Of a stretch of 38,761 bases of DNA, positions 15,301 to 23,338 are shown in pieces. Source of the stretch: Caldisericum exile (GTDB lineage: Bacteria; Caldisericota; Caldisericia; Caldisericales; Caldisericaceae); contig PNIL01000055.1 of NCBI GenBank assembly GCA_002877955.1, positions 1-38,761 of the forward strand, in the 5' to 3' direction. Position numbers and translations under genes: made by a program. Position 1 is the stretch's first letter; every line of letters starts with the position of its first letter. The notes under the pieces are model-generated. The model was not told the origin of the DNA, ran no database searches, and saw only the letters and a program-made list of their open reading frames with translations.

Positions 15301-16896
15301 ATGGACGAAGAGTCGGTAGTGTTTACAAGAAAGGCGTCAGGACTTGTAAGGGAATTAAACTGGTGGGATGTATTATTGTTCACTATTGCTGGACCTGCAG
15401 CATCGGGCATGACCTATTACACAGTAAAGGTACCTGGGCTTTATCCTGGTGGTAATATGACTTTGGCATTTTTAATTGGGCTTCTTGTCTGGCTTCCGCC
15501 TGTTCTCGTTCTTGCAATTCTTTCCGCTTCATTCCCAAGAAGTGGTTCTTTGTATGTTGTAATTTCAAGAGTTCTACATCCTATACTTGGCTTTATACCT
15601 AATTGGTCTTATGTAGTTGGAGGCGGTGCTTCCCTTGCAGTTGGATTCTTAAACTATCTTGGGCTTATTCCACTTGCATCAAGCATTCAGATTGCTGGCA
15701 TTGTCTCCAAAAATGCATCACTTGTGGCTTTAGGTGAAGGACTTGCAGACCCCTGGACAAGACTCTGGATTGCTTTGGGAATTACTGTTATTATGTGGAT
15801 ACTTGAACTACTTGGCATAGACAAACTCAAGTGGGTATTACGTGCAATCATTTATATCCCACTTGTAATAACTGGAATTGCGATAGTAATATTTTTTGTA
15901 AAAAGTGGAGAGCCTTCTTTCAATGTAATTTTTGGCGCAAATTCATACCAAGCAGTTCACGACCTTGCAACCAAATTAAACATAAAAGATTCATATCTTG
16001 CACCTGGACAGGCACTGCAAGGAATGCTACTTTCTGTTTTATGGGCTTATACTGCAGTTGAAGCTGTTTCTTATGTTGGATCAGAAGTAAAAACACCGAG
16101 ACTTTCTTATATGAGAGGAATGGTATTGGGACTTATTGCAGTTGGAATCCTCTATGTTTTAAATGCAGTTGCTGTATATCACTCTTTTGGGTACAACTTT
16201 ATAACTGAATATAGCTGGCTTTATTACAATCACTTTGATGAATTAAAAACTGTTTTAGGAACAACTCCTCCTGCTCCATCAATTCCATTCTATGCTGCAA
16301 TTATCGGCAAGAACACAATATTTTCAATAATTTTAGGTATAGGATACTTCCTTTGGTATATCAATACTTCAATGATTATATGGATGGCAGGCGTTAGAGG
16401 CATTTTCGCAATGGCATTTGATAGAATGCTCCCCCTAAAACTTACAGAGATTGGACGTCTCGGTTCGCCAACTTGGGCAAACCACCTTGTTGGAATTGTT
16501 GCAATAATTGGAGTTTTTATCGGTTTAGGAGATTCATTAGGTACTAAACTATCTTCTGCAATGCTTGCTCTTGAAGATTACACTTGCCTGATATTTATCT
16601 GGCCTTTAGGACTTGCGGCAATGTTTTTGCCATTTGCTCGTCCAGATCTATACGAAAAATCAACTTTCCAGTACAAGTTTGGAAAGATACCAATTATTAC
16701 AATCCTTGGTGCAATTACATTCGGTATAGGTTGGTGGATGATTCTAAACGTAACAACAGAACAAAATACCCTCGCAATGATAATAACAACGCTTCTAATA
16801 CTTATAGGTCTTTTGTTTGTTGTGTATATGTGGCACAAAAATAGAGAAGAAGGCGTTGATCCTAACAAAATATTCAAAGAGATTCCACCTGCATAA
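15301..16896 (+). CDS. APC-family amino acid permease
   Basis: A 531-residue polytopic membrane protein with about 12 hydrophobic helices. The first helix region, ELNWWDVLLFTIAGPAASG, matches the substrate-binding TM1 of APC transporters, and SYVGSEVKTPRLSYMRGM is the conserved loop after TM6. It probably imports amino acids or amines by secondary transport; specificity is unknown. Large loops with FNVIFGANSYQAVHDLATKLNI and a 60-residue segment between TM7 and TM8 are longer than in typical members. Transcribed with the metallophosphoesterase and nucleotidyltransferase-like genes, separated from them by a stem-loop. Confidence 0.9.
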   Translation: MDEESVVFTRKASGLVRELNWWDVLLFTIAGPAASGMTYYTVKVPGLYPGGNMTLAFLIGLLVWLPPVLVLAILSASFPRSGSLYVVISRVLHPILGFIPNWSYVVGGGASLAVGFLNYLGLIPLASSIQIAGIVSKNASLVALGEGLADPWTRLWIALGITVIMWILELLGIDKLKWVLRAIIYIPLVITGIAIVIFFVKSGEPSFNVIFGANSYQAVHDLATKLNIKDSYLAPGQALQGMLLSVLWAYTAVEAVSYVGSEVKTPRLSYMRGMVLGLIAVGILYVLNAVAVYHSFGYNFITEYSWLYYNHFDELKTVLGTTPPAPSIPFYAAIIGKNTIFSIILGIGYFLWYINTSMIIWMAGVRGIFAMAFDRMLPLKLTEIGRLGSPTWANHLVGIVAIIGVFIGLGDSLGTKLSSAMLALEDYTCLIFIWPLGLAAMFLPFARPDLYEKSTFQYKFGKIPIITILGAITFGIGWWMILNVTTEQNTLAMIITTLLILIGLLFVVYMWHKNREEGVDPNKIFKEIPPA

Positions 16897-16907
16897 TAAT
16901 ATTTTTG

Positions 16908-16937
16908 TTAAGGGGAGAGAGACCTCTCCCCCCTTAA
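16908..16937 (+). terminator. Stem-loop between permease and phosphoesterase genes
   Basis: GGGGAGAG/CTCTCCCC with a 4-nt AGAC loop, extendable by TTAA pairs past a 2-nt CC bulge. The following sequence is A/T-rich but without a clean T-run, so it may be a weak terminator or an mRNA 3'-end stabiliser allowing read-through to the next gene. Confidence 0.55.
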
Positions 16938-16958
16938 AATTAATTTAGGGAGGCAAAA

Positions 16959-17906
16959 ATGAAAGTGTTCTTTGCTGTAGATGTACATGGAGCAACAACT
17001 GTATGGAGAAAATGGATTTCTGCAGTTTCAATATATGAGGCAAATGTATTGATTCTTTCAGGTGATCTTACAGGAAAGGTTTTAGTTCCTTTAATTCTCC
17101 AGGATGATGGTTCATACAAGGCAAGCTATTTTGGAAATACATGGATTCTTAAAAGTGAAGAAGAAACAAAAAGTTTTGAAGAAAAACTATCAAACGCTGG
17201 CGCATATTATAGGAGAGTATCTAAAGATGAACTTCAGGAACTAAAAAATGATCCCGATAAAGTTAAAAAAGTTATGGAAGAAGAAATGGTTAAAAGAATG
17301 AGAGAATGGTTAAACCTCTTGACCGAAAAAGTTGATACAAAGAAAATTCTTACCATTGTTATGCCAGGAAATGACGACGAGTTTGTAATAGATCCAGTTA
17401 TAAAAGAATTTGAAAATAAGGGAATCATTTATCCCCTTGACAAAATTTTTGAAATTGAAGGACATGAGGTTTTGAGTTTTGAATATGTAAATCCAACTCC
17501 ATGGGACACTCCTCGTGAAAGAGACGATAAGGAAATCCAAAAAATGCTTGAAGAAAAAATTGCAAAATTAAAAGATCCCAAAAACGCAATTTTCAATATT
17601 CACGCACCACCTTACAATACTGCAATTGATCTTGCACCAAAATTGGATAAAAACTTAAGGCTTGTTGGTGGCCTTGATGGCGTAAAGTTTGTTCATGTCG
17701 GCTCAAAGGGTGTTAGAGCGGTTATTGAAAAATATCAACCTATACTCGGCTTACATGGGCATATTCATGAATCCTCAGGGTTCGAAAAAATCGGAAAAAC
17801 TCTATGTTTAAACCCTGGCTCCGAGTATGGCGAAGGCTTACTGAGGGGATACATAATAGATATCACAAAAGATGGTATTGTAAATTACTTTAAAATTCAG
17901 GGTTAG
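16959..17906 (+). CDS. Calcineurin-like metallophosphoesterase
   Basis: A 315-residue cytoplasmic metallophosphoesterase with all five metal-binding blocks in order: DVHG (8-11), SGDLTGK, MPGNDDEF, NIHAPPYN and GLHGHIHES. These assemble a two-metal centre that cleaves phosphomonoesters or diesters. A charged insertion (about 60-125, rich in E and K) separates blocks two and three. The C-terminus (GSEYGEGLLRGYIIDI) is like that of family members predicted to act on nucleotides. Shine-Dalgarno GGGAGG lies ahead of the ATG. The next gene follows by 9 bp and may act with it. Confidence 0.85.
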   Translation: MKVFFAVDVHGATTVWRKWISAVSIYEANVLILSGDLTGKVLVPLILQDDGSYKASYFGNTWILKSEEETKSFEEKLSNAGAYYRRVSKDELQELKNDPDKVKKVMEEEMVKRMREWLNLLTEKVDTKKILTIVMPGNDDEFVIDPVIKEFENKGIIYPLDKIFEIEGHEVLSFEYVNPTPWDTPRERDDKEIQKMLEEKIAKLKDPKNAIFNIHAPPYNTAIDLAPKLDKNLRLVGGLDGVKFVHVGSKGVRAVIEKYQPILGLHGHIHESSGFEKIGKTLCLNPGSEYGEGLLRGYIIDITKDGIVNYFKIQG

Positions 17907-17915
17907 AGGTGGAAA

Positions 17916-18746
17916 ATGGGTGAAAAATTTGTGAATATGAGTGAAAGCGATTTTGTAAATCTTGCAAAAGAAATTATTGAAAAGGCAAAGGAAAACAATG
18001 TTGTCTTAAGAGTATTGGGCGCTCTTGCAGTTTATATGCACACAGAAGACCCATATATAAGAAATCTTTTTTATGCCCTCGAAAGACTTGGTGCAGGAAA
18101 ACCACTTTTTACAGATCTTGATACAGTTGCTTATTCAAGACAGCAACCGCTTGTTAAGAAGTTTTTTGAAAATACTCTAAAATTTAAACCTAACATTTAT
18201 GTAAATACCCTTTTTGCATACAAGAGAAATATTTTTGAACACCCAGAAGGACTGTTTGCCGTGGATGTTTTCTACGATAGGCTTGAATTTTCGCATAATG
18301 TTGAGTTCGGAAATGCTCCAGGGAGGGGACGTCTCGAAATTGATTTCCCAACAATTAGCTTAACTGATATCGTACTTGAAAAACTTCAAATTCATAAAAT
18401 AAACAAAAAGGACATTGTTGACCTTATTATTCTTTTCTTACAGCACAATGTAGAGGAAGAACAAAAGGAACAAACAATTGATGCTTCATATATCGGAAAG
18501 GTTTTATCAGACGACTGGGGATTCTACTACGATGCCAATGCAAACCTCGATAAAGTTATAGAATTTTCTAAGGCATTTCAAAACGAAGGTAAGATAACAA
18601 AAAACGACTTCGATAATATAAACTCTAAGATAAAAATACTCAGGGAAGTAATTGAAAAAACCCCTAAAACAAGAAATTTCCAAAACAGAGCAAAAAAGGG
18701 AACATCGATTCCCTGGTATAGAGATGTAGAAGAGGTTGAAAGATAA
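17916..18746 (+). CDS. Nucleotidyltransferase-fold protein, unknown role
   Basis: A 276-residue protein without signal or membrane segments. The pattern suggests a nucleotidyltransferase fold of the AbiEii/DUF1814 or MNT type: LRVLGALAVYMH near the N-terminus, an acidic FTDLDTVAYSR motif, a third acidic strand FAVDVFYD, then LTDIVLEKLQIHKINKKDIVDLI, which mirrors the KxxKDxxDL helix of AbiEii-like enzymes. The G-[GS] that normally starts the motif is GA here, so activity is uncertain. The basic C-terminal tail (FQNRAKKGTSIPWYRDVEE) is unusual. It sits 9 bp after the metallophosphoesterase gene; a nucleotidylation/removal pair is an inference only. Confidence 0.55.
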   Translation: MGEKFVNMSESDFVNLAKEIIEKAKENNVVLRVLGALAVYMHTEDPYIRNLFYALERLGAGKPLFTDLDTVAYSRQQPLVKKFFENTLKFKPNIYVNTLFAYKRNIFEHPEGLFAVDVFYDRLEFSHNVEFGNAPGRGRLEIDFPTISLTDIVLEKLQIHKINKKDIVDLIILFLQHNVEEEQKEQTIDASYIGKVLSDDWGFYYDANANLDKVIEFSKAFQNEGKITKNDFDNINSKIKILREVIEKTPKTRNFQNRAKKGTSIPWYRDVEEVER

Positions 18747-18760
18747 AAACTTTATTTAGT

Positions 18761-19417
18761 TTATTCTTCTGAAAAATAAGTCCAATTTTCAAAAGTTTTG
18801 GGTAAATTCTCTAAGAATTTTTCAAGCTCTCTTGGTGTTTTTTGTGGATCTGGTTTCACAATGCAGTAAATTGTGTTATTTTCAAAATTTAAAGAAACCT
18901 GACCTACACGTTTTAAATCAAAGGAATTTTCCAGGAGTTTTAATAAATTTAATACATCGCTTTTCTCTTTGTAAAGTGCAATAAACTCAGCGTCATTAAC
19001 TTTTAAATTCTCCTTATTTAGGTCTTTCTCTTCTTTTATCTTTGCCCCAAACCTATGAAACATTCTCCTTATAAGATGAGCATCTCTTCTTACTCTAAAT
19101 TTAGGAGACACAACAATGTAAAGTCTATCTCCGCCACGCATAACATAAGAAAAAGGCAACCATAAAAAACTTTGACGAGGTAGCATTGTAAGTGTCAAAT
19201 CAACATCTCTTATAAATTTATTTTGGAGTTGATATCTTGCCTTGAAACCAACTGTCCCACCTAAGTAGATGTAATCCTTATCTTTTGGTTTAAGAACATT
19301 CTCAAAACCCCTAATATAGTGAACCATTAGCATTGCATTAAGCTTTCTTCCCTTGTAAAACTGAAGCGCAAGAACGCCACCAAAAACAAGAAATATAATA
19401 ACCAGAGTTGAGCTCAT
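18761..19417 (-). CDS. Membrane-anchored protein of unknown function
   Basis: Not recognised. At 218 residues it has one N-terminal hydrophobic helix (TLVIIFLVFGGVLALQF), then a soluble part with two strand-rich repeats: YIYLGGTVGFKARYQL and VDLTLTMLPRQSFLWLPFSY, then RGGDRLYIVV. The topology is probably N-out with a cytoplasmic domain. The ATG at 19417 is preceded by AGGAGG with 5-nt spacing. It is the last gene of the cstA operon, 9 bp after the ArsA-like ATPase, so it may be part of a membrane complex with it. Confidence 0.7.
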   Translation of the reverse strand: MSSTLVIIFLVFGGVLALQFYKGRKLNAMLMVHYIRGFENVLKPKDKDYIYLGGTVGFKARYQLQNKFIRDVDLTLTMLPRQSFLWLPFSYVMRGGDRLYIVVSPKFRVRRDAHLIRRMFHRFGAKIKEEKDLNKENLKVNDAEFIALYKEKSDVLNLLKLLENSFDLKRVGQVSLNFENNTIYCIVKPDPQKTPRELEKFLENLPKTFENWTYFSEE

Positions 19418-19426
19418 CAAAACCTC

Positions 19427-20380
19427 CTAATTTGAAATGTAATTTTGATACAATTGATAAAGCGCTTCAATACCTCTTGGAGATGATCTCAGAAGTGGTA
19501 TTTTCTTAATTTCAATATTTGAAAATTCTTTTTTCATTTCTTCAAGAACTCTCTTCTGCTCTTCTATTTTGCCTAAAAGCTCTGGTGGCGGATTTTCTAT
19601 TTCTAAATACTTATTAAGATATATACTCGAAAGCCTTATATTATTTTCACGAAGCGCTCCTCTAATTCTTTTAGATTCTTCAAATGCTAATTCTTCTGCC
19701 ATTGTAACAATACTTACATAATTATCTAAAGATGAAAATCTTTCAGTAAGCTTTATCATATCGCTCTTATAGGAAAACAATTCCTGCATCACTGGATCCT
19801 CTTTTTCATTAGAGGGAATTTTAACTTCCTCACCATTAATTACATCTTTAATAGGTCCCTTAACATTTTCGACCATCTGCCTTTTTGTAAGAATCCTCCT
19901 TCGCATTTCAATAAGACTATTTGTCCAAATAACAGATATCCTCGGCATTGCAAAGACTCTTAATGTTATTCCTGTTGGAGGAGTATCAAAAACAATGGCA
20001 TCATAATCCAATTGAAGAAACTCTTTTATTGCTTCAAGGGTAACATACTCTTCAATTCCAGGAGAATTTTTAAGAATATCAAAGTATCTATCAATGTTAA
20101 GAACTGACAAATACCTATATGTGTTTTTCATTTTTTCAGACATAAGAGATAAATAATCTACTATTTTTTTATCTATGTTAACTTCCGTCGCATCAAGAAA
20201 ATCAGATACTTTTACAATCTTCCCAAATACATCCATATTAAGTGCGTCACCAAGATTATGAGCAGGGTCAAGCGAAACAATAAGGGTCTTAATTCTCTTT
20301 TTTGCAAGTCCTACCGCATAAGCAGAAGAAATTGATGTTTTGCCAACACCACCTTTGCCAACAAAAAAATAAGTTTTCAT
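19427..20380 (-). CDS. ArsA/Get3-family ATPase
   Basis: A 317-residue deviant-Walker-A ATPase of the SIMIBI class. P-loop GKGGVGKTS (8-16) with the signature first Lys, SLDPAHNLGDAL (A-loop/switch I type) and switch II FDTPPTGITLRVFAMP, close to the DTAPTGHTLR of ArsA and Get3. It has a single ATPase domain, no cysteines and so neither the arsenite-binding cysteines of ArsA nor the zinc CxxC of Get3. It should therefore not be called an arsenite pump. The likely role is ATP-driven handling of a membrane protein or control of a transporter; its neighbours are cstA, a small protein and a membrane-anchored protein. The start is ATG with AAGGAG. Confidence 0.85.
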   Translation of the reverse strand: MKTYFFVGKGGVGKTSISSAYAVGLAKKRIKTLIVSLDPAHNLGDALNMDVFGKIVKVSDFLDATEVNIDKKIVDYLSLMSEKMKNTYRYLSVLNIDRYFDILKNSPGIEEYVTLEAIKEFLQLDYDAIVFDTPPTGITLRVFAMPRISVIWTNSLIEMRRRILTKRQMVENVKGPIKDVINGEEVKIPSNEKEDPVMQELFSYKSDMIKLTERFSSLDNYVSIVTMAEELAFEESKRIRGALRENNIRLSSIYLNKYLEIENPPPELLGKIEEQKRVLEEMKKEFSNIEIKKIPLLRSSPRGIEALYQLYQNYISN

Positions 20381-20390
20381 TTCGATCTCC

Positions 20391-20669
20391 TTAATCTATG
20401 TCAAAATGTGAGAGTGTATTTGCAAATACATCATCAAGCTCTGAGCTCTTTTTTACCATTATCTGAATTTCCCTTTCCATATAAGGAAGAATACGTAAAA
20501 TTACACCTGTTGGAGGGGAAGGTAGTCCAGAAAACATACTCATAGTAATGAGCGCAAAAACATTCTCTTCTTCCCTTAATTCATGTTCTATGAGGGAGAG
20601 CGCGCTCTCCCTCATAGCAGTATCAATTCCCTTAAAGAAAAGTTTGAGAGCCTCAAGAATTTTTTTCAT
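20391..20669 (-). CDS. Small conserved-looking protein in cstA/ArsA-like operon
   Basis: A 92-residue helical protein. The central part, HELREEENVFALITMSM, then FSGLPSPPTGVILRILPYMERE, looks like the core of small proteins I remember as the cory-CC-star group, although the terminal Cys-Cys of that family is absent. That match is from memory and unverified. It lies 2 bp after cstA and 10 bp before the ArsA-like ATPase, so it is probably a small partner of one of them. A perfect 30-bp palindrome lies in the reading frame, encoding residues around MRESALSLI. Confidence 0.6.
   Translation of the reverse strand: MKKILEALKLFFKGIDTAMRESALSLIEHELREEENVFALITMSMFSGLPSPPTGVILRILPYMEREIQIMVKKSSELDDVFANTLSHFDID
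20588..20617. repeat. Perfect 30-bp palindrome inside the small gene
   Basis: CTATGAGGGAGAGCG is followed without any spacer by its exact reverse complement. The flanking bases do not pair, so the symmetry is exactly 30 bp. It is within a coding region, where such symmetry is unlikely by chance. Confidence 0.9.
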
Positions 20670-20671
20670 TT

Positions 20672-22477
20672 CTATTTTGCTTTGCCTGTCTCCATCAAAG
20701 GCTTATACTCTTTATTGTAGGTTCTAAAGAAACCAACAAGTAAATACACTGCAAGTACAATCTCAATTACAACAAACGCACCAAGTATAGGTCTTATTGC
20801 AGCTGCTTGAGCTGGAACAACCTTGATAAGATACCAAATAAGTGCTACAAAAACGGTTAACCAGAGGAACATTGCAGGTATCAAAACAAGAAGAAGTGTT
20901 CCCCCTGATACTTTTTGTACTCTCTTAACCCAATTTGCACCAGTAAGAAGTGCAATGGAAGCAAGCATTTGGTTTGTTCCCGCAAAGCCTGCCCAAAGAG
21001 CAGTATAAGCATTTCCACCATATCTAATTAAGAAGAAGCCAAGTGCTGCAGCAATTATAGAAGCGACCCATCTATTGTGTAAAAAGTCATGAAGACCTTT
21101 GGAAACATCTTTTAGGGGCTCAACTAATTCCTGGAAGGCGTATCTTGCAAGTCTGTTTGTTGTATCAAGTGTCGTAAGGACAAAGGCAGAAAGCCAAAGT
21201 CCTCCTAATACAATTCCAACTCTTGCAGGAACTCCATATGCAGCTTTAAGAAGTTCACCAAAGGACTTTGTGAAAAGTCCCCCAGCACCACCTACTATAG
21301 CTTTTCCACTTGCATCCTTAAGGTTAATTATTAGGTTTCCATATTGTGCCATATAGGAAGGATTGGAAAGTTGCATTGCATCAATTCCAGGCTTTGCTTG
21401 AGCTATTACATCTTTAAACCCCTGAATAATGCCTAAACCAAAGGCTCCAATTGAAGTAATAACAAGAGTAGAGACCATCCCTTCCATAAACATGGCACCA
21501 TATCCTACAAAAAGACCTGAAAGTTCGTTATCAAGCTGTTTTGATGAAGTACCAGATCCTACAATTGAGTGGAAACCAGAGAGAGCACCGCACGCAATAA
21601 CAAGAGGAATTGTAGGCCAGAAAGGAGAGGGAACTGTTGGTGAAACAACATTTGCAGAGAAACTTGTAAATGCAGGCCAATTGAAAGGCTTGAATACAAT
21701 CAGTGCAGCAATCATTCCAATTATTACCCCGCCCCAAAGTATATAAGAATTGAGGTAATCTCTAGGCTGAAGTAAGAACCAAACAGGAAGAGATGCAGCA
21801 AGAACAATGTAAATCAATTGACCCCAGTAAAGTGCATCAAGTGAAACTTTCCAGGGAAACACAAACCCAAGATAAATTGCAAGTATTGTTAGTACAACTC
21901 CTATTGCAGAAGATAGCCAGAAGGGTAACTTTGTCTTATAAAGCAATTGACCTTCAATAAGTGCTGCAACCATAAATAAAAGTGATGCAGTTAAAATCTC
22001 GGGAGTGCTGTTTGCAAGAGGACCAAATACTCCCATAAATGCTGCGATAACAAGAATCATTGCAAAATAGACATAAAGCTCAAATACATACTTTATGTCC
22101 TTACCCATTAGCTCTCCTGCAACCCATTGAATAGATTTTCCATCATAACGGACAGAAGCCATTAATGCAAGATAATCATGAACAGAACCAATAAACAAGT
22201 TTCCAAACCATACCCAGAGCAATGCAGGAAGCCAACCCCACACAACTGCAATTGCTGGTCCTACAATTGGTCCCGCACCTGCAATTGAGGCAAAGTGGTG
22301 TCCAAAAAGAACAAACTTATTCGCAGGAACATAGTCCACATTGTCCCTTAATCTTACAGCGGGTGTCTCTTTGTTAGGATCTGCCTTTACTACATTTTTT
22401 TCAAGGCTCTTGCCATAGGTAAAGTAGAAGAAGAGATAAAAAATTGCACCTACTAATACAATAATACCAGTATACAT
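20672..22477 (-). CDS. cstA: Carbon starvation protein CstA family transporter
   Basis: A 601-residue membrane protein with many (about 15 or more) hydrophobic helices. Family signatures: PANKFVLFGHHFASIAGAGP near residue 50, WVWFGNLFIGSVHDY, a GFHSIVGSGTSSKQ segment and TTLDTTNRLARYAFQEL. E. coli relatives CstA and BtsT carry peptides and pyruvate; either is possible here. The gene has a very strong AAAGGAGGTGA site and is the first of four genes in an operon. It lies immediately downstream of a LytS/LytTR two-component system, as BtsT-like transporters are often paired with BtsSR. Confidence 0.96.
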   Translation of the reverse strand: MYTGIIVLVGAIFYLFFYFTYGKSLEKNVVKADPNKETPAVRLRDNVDYVPANKFVLFGHHFASIAGAGPIVGPAIAVVWGWLPALLWVWFGNLFIGSVHDYLALMASVRYDGKSIQWVAGELMGKDIKYVFELYVYFAMILVIAAFMGVFGPLANSTPEILTASLLFMVAALIEGQLLYKTKLPFWLSSAIGVVLTILAIYLGFVFPWKVSLDALYWGQLIYIVLAASLPVWFLLQPRDYLNSYILWGGVIIGMIAALIVFKPFNWPAFTSFSANVVSPTVPSPFWPTIPLVIACGALSGFHSIVGSGTSSKQLDNELSGLFVGYGAMFMEGMVSTLVITSIGAFGLGIIQGFKDVIAQAKPGIDAMQLSNPSYMAQYGNLIINLKDASGKAIVGGAGGLFTKSFGELLKAAYGVPARVGIVLGGLWLSAFVLTTLDTTNRLARYAFQELVEPLKDVSKGLHDFLHNRWVASIIAAALGFFLIRYGGNAYTALWAGFAGTNQMLASIALLTGANWVKRVQKVSGGTLLLVLIPAMFLWLTVFVALIWYLIKVVPAQAAAIRPILGAFVVIEIVLAVYLLVGFFRTYNKEYKPLMETGKAK

Positions 22478-22536
22478 AACTCACCTCCTTTAAATTTTTT
22501 AAAGTTTCTTGAGGCTCTCATACATACCCTCAATAT

Positions 22537-22563
22537 ATTTTAACACGAAATTTAACAAGTCAA
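22537..22563 (-). promoter_or_regulatory. Candidate cstA promoter
   Basis: Minus strand: TTGACT (22558-22563), a short 15-bp spacer and TAAAAT (22537-22542) with an upstream TG, giving an extended -10 (TGTTAAAAT). The start site would lie about 50 nt before the ATG. Confidence 0.5.
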
Positions 22564-22600
22564 CAAAAATCAAGTGAAAGTAAAAAATTGACTAATAAAA

Positions 22601-22620
22601 GTTAAAAAATTGAAGTTAAA
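22601..22620 (-). promoter_or_regulatory. TTTAACTT direct repeats upstream of cstA
   Basis: Two copies of TTTAACTT-like sequence 14 bp apart (22620-22613 and 22606-22599 on the minus strand), about 125-140 bp before cstA. They could be an operator for the LytTR regulator encoded just upstream, though the 14-bp period is shorter than the roughly 21-bp period of known LytTR sites. Confidence 0.3.
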
Positions 22621-22624
22621 TTTC

Positions 22625-23338
22625 TTAAAATTTAAAGATTTCTCTAAACTCACTTTGTCGATGCGGTGAAAGTGGAAGTCTATCTCCATTATCCATTTCT
22701 ATAAGATACCTTCCCTTAAACCAAGGAATAATTTTAGAGATTTTAGATAAATTAATGAGATACTCTTTATTTATTCTAAAAAAACCAAAAGTAGAAAACC
22801 TATTTTCTGCACCTTGAAGATTGAGTCCCTTAACAGGCATCTCCTCTTTTCCTTTTTTAATGTATAGTTTGCCCCCTTCAGTAAAGAAATACGATATATC
22901 GCCTAACCTCACAAGCAAAAGTTCGTCCTTTAAATTACACACAACAAAATTCTCTTTTTTGTTTTCTTTTTGAGAAAGCACATTTTTAATCTTTACAATT
23001 GTTTTAAAAAATCTACCTTCATCAATTGGCTTTAGAATATAGTCAATTGCACCAACATCAAAGGCATCTACTGCGAATTCAGAATAGGCAGTTACAAAAA
23101 TAATCAGAGGAAAATCTTTAAACTCTTTTATCTGATTTGCAAGTTTTACACCAGAAATGCCACCTAAATTTATATCAAGAAAAATAACCTCTACTGCATT
23201 TTGAGATACAAAATTAAATGCTGTAACTGCATCTTCAAATTCACCCAAAATTTTCACTTCGGGAAATTTTTGAAGAAGTCTTTTTAACTCTTCCCTTGCA
23301 GGTTCTTCGTCATCGACGATAATCGCTCTAATATCCAA
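22625..23338 (-). CDS. LytTR-family response regulator (BtsR-like)
   Basis: A 237-residue regulator: receiver (1-118) with VDDEEPAREEL, phospho-acceptor D55 in IFLDINLGG and the conserved Lys in YILKPIDE; LytTR DNA-binding domain (about 132-237) with the family pattern GDISYFFTEGGKLYI and FFRINKEYLINLSKI. It starts with TTG (23338), 9 nt after GGAGG; this restores MDIRAIIVDDE and no ATG is available. The start lies 55 bp inside the kinase gene, so the two are translationally coupled. The next gene downstream is cstA, its probable target. Confidence 0.9.
   Translation of the reverse strand: MDIRAIIVDDEEPAREELKRLLQKFPEVKILGEFEDAVTAFNFVSQNAVEVIFLDINLGGISGVKLANQIKEFKDFPLIIFVTAYSEFAVDAFDVGAIDYILKPIDEGRFFKTIVKIKNVLSQKENKKENFVVCNLKDELLLVRLGDISYFFTEGGKLYIKKGKEEMPVKGLNLQGAENRFSTFGFFRINKEYLINLSKISKIIPWFKGRYLIEMDNGDRLPLSPHRQSEFREIFKF

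Noticed and set aside
19427-20380. Arsenite-pumping ATPase ArsA
   Set aside because: The protein has one ATPase domain and no cysteine, so the metalloid site is absent, and no arsB or arsR is nearby.
22564-22620. Second Pho box upstream of cstA from TTTAAC sequences
   Set aside because: The copies are spaced 14 bp apart and a third is imperfect, so they lack the 10-11 bp phasing seen before pstS.
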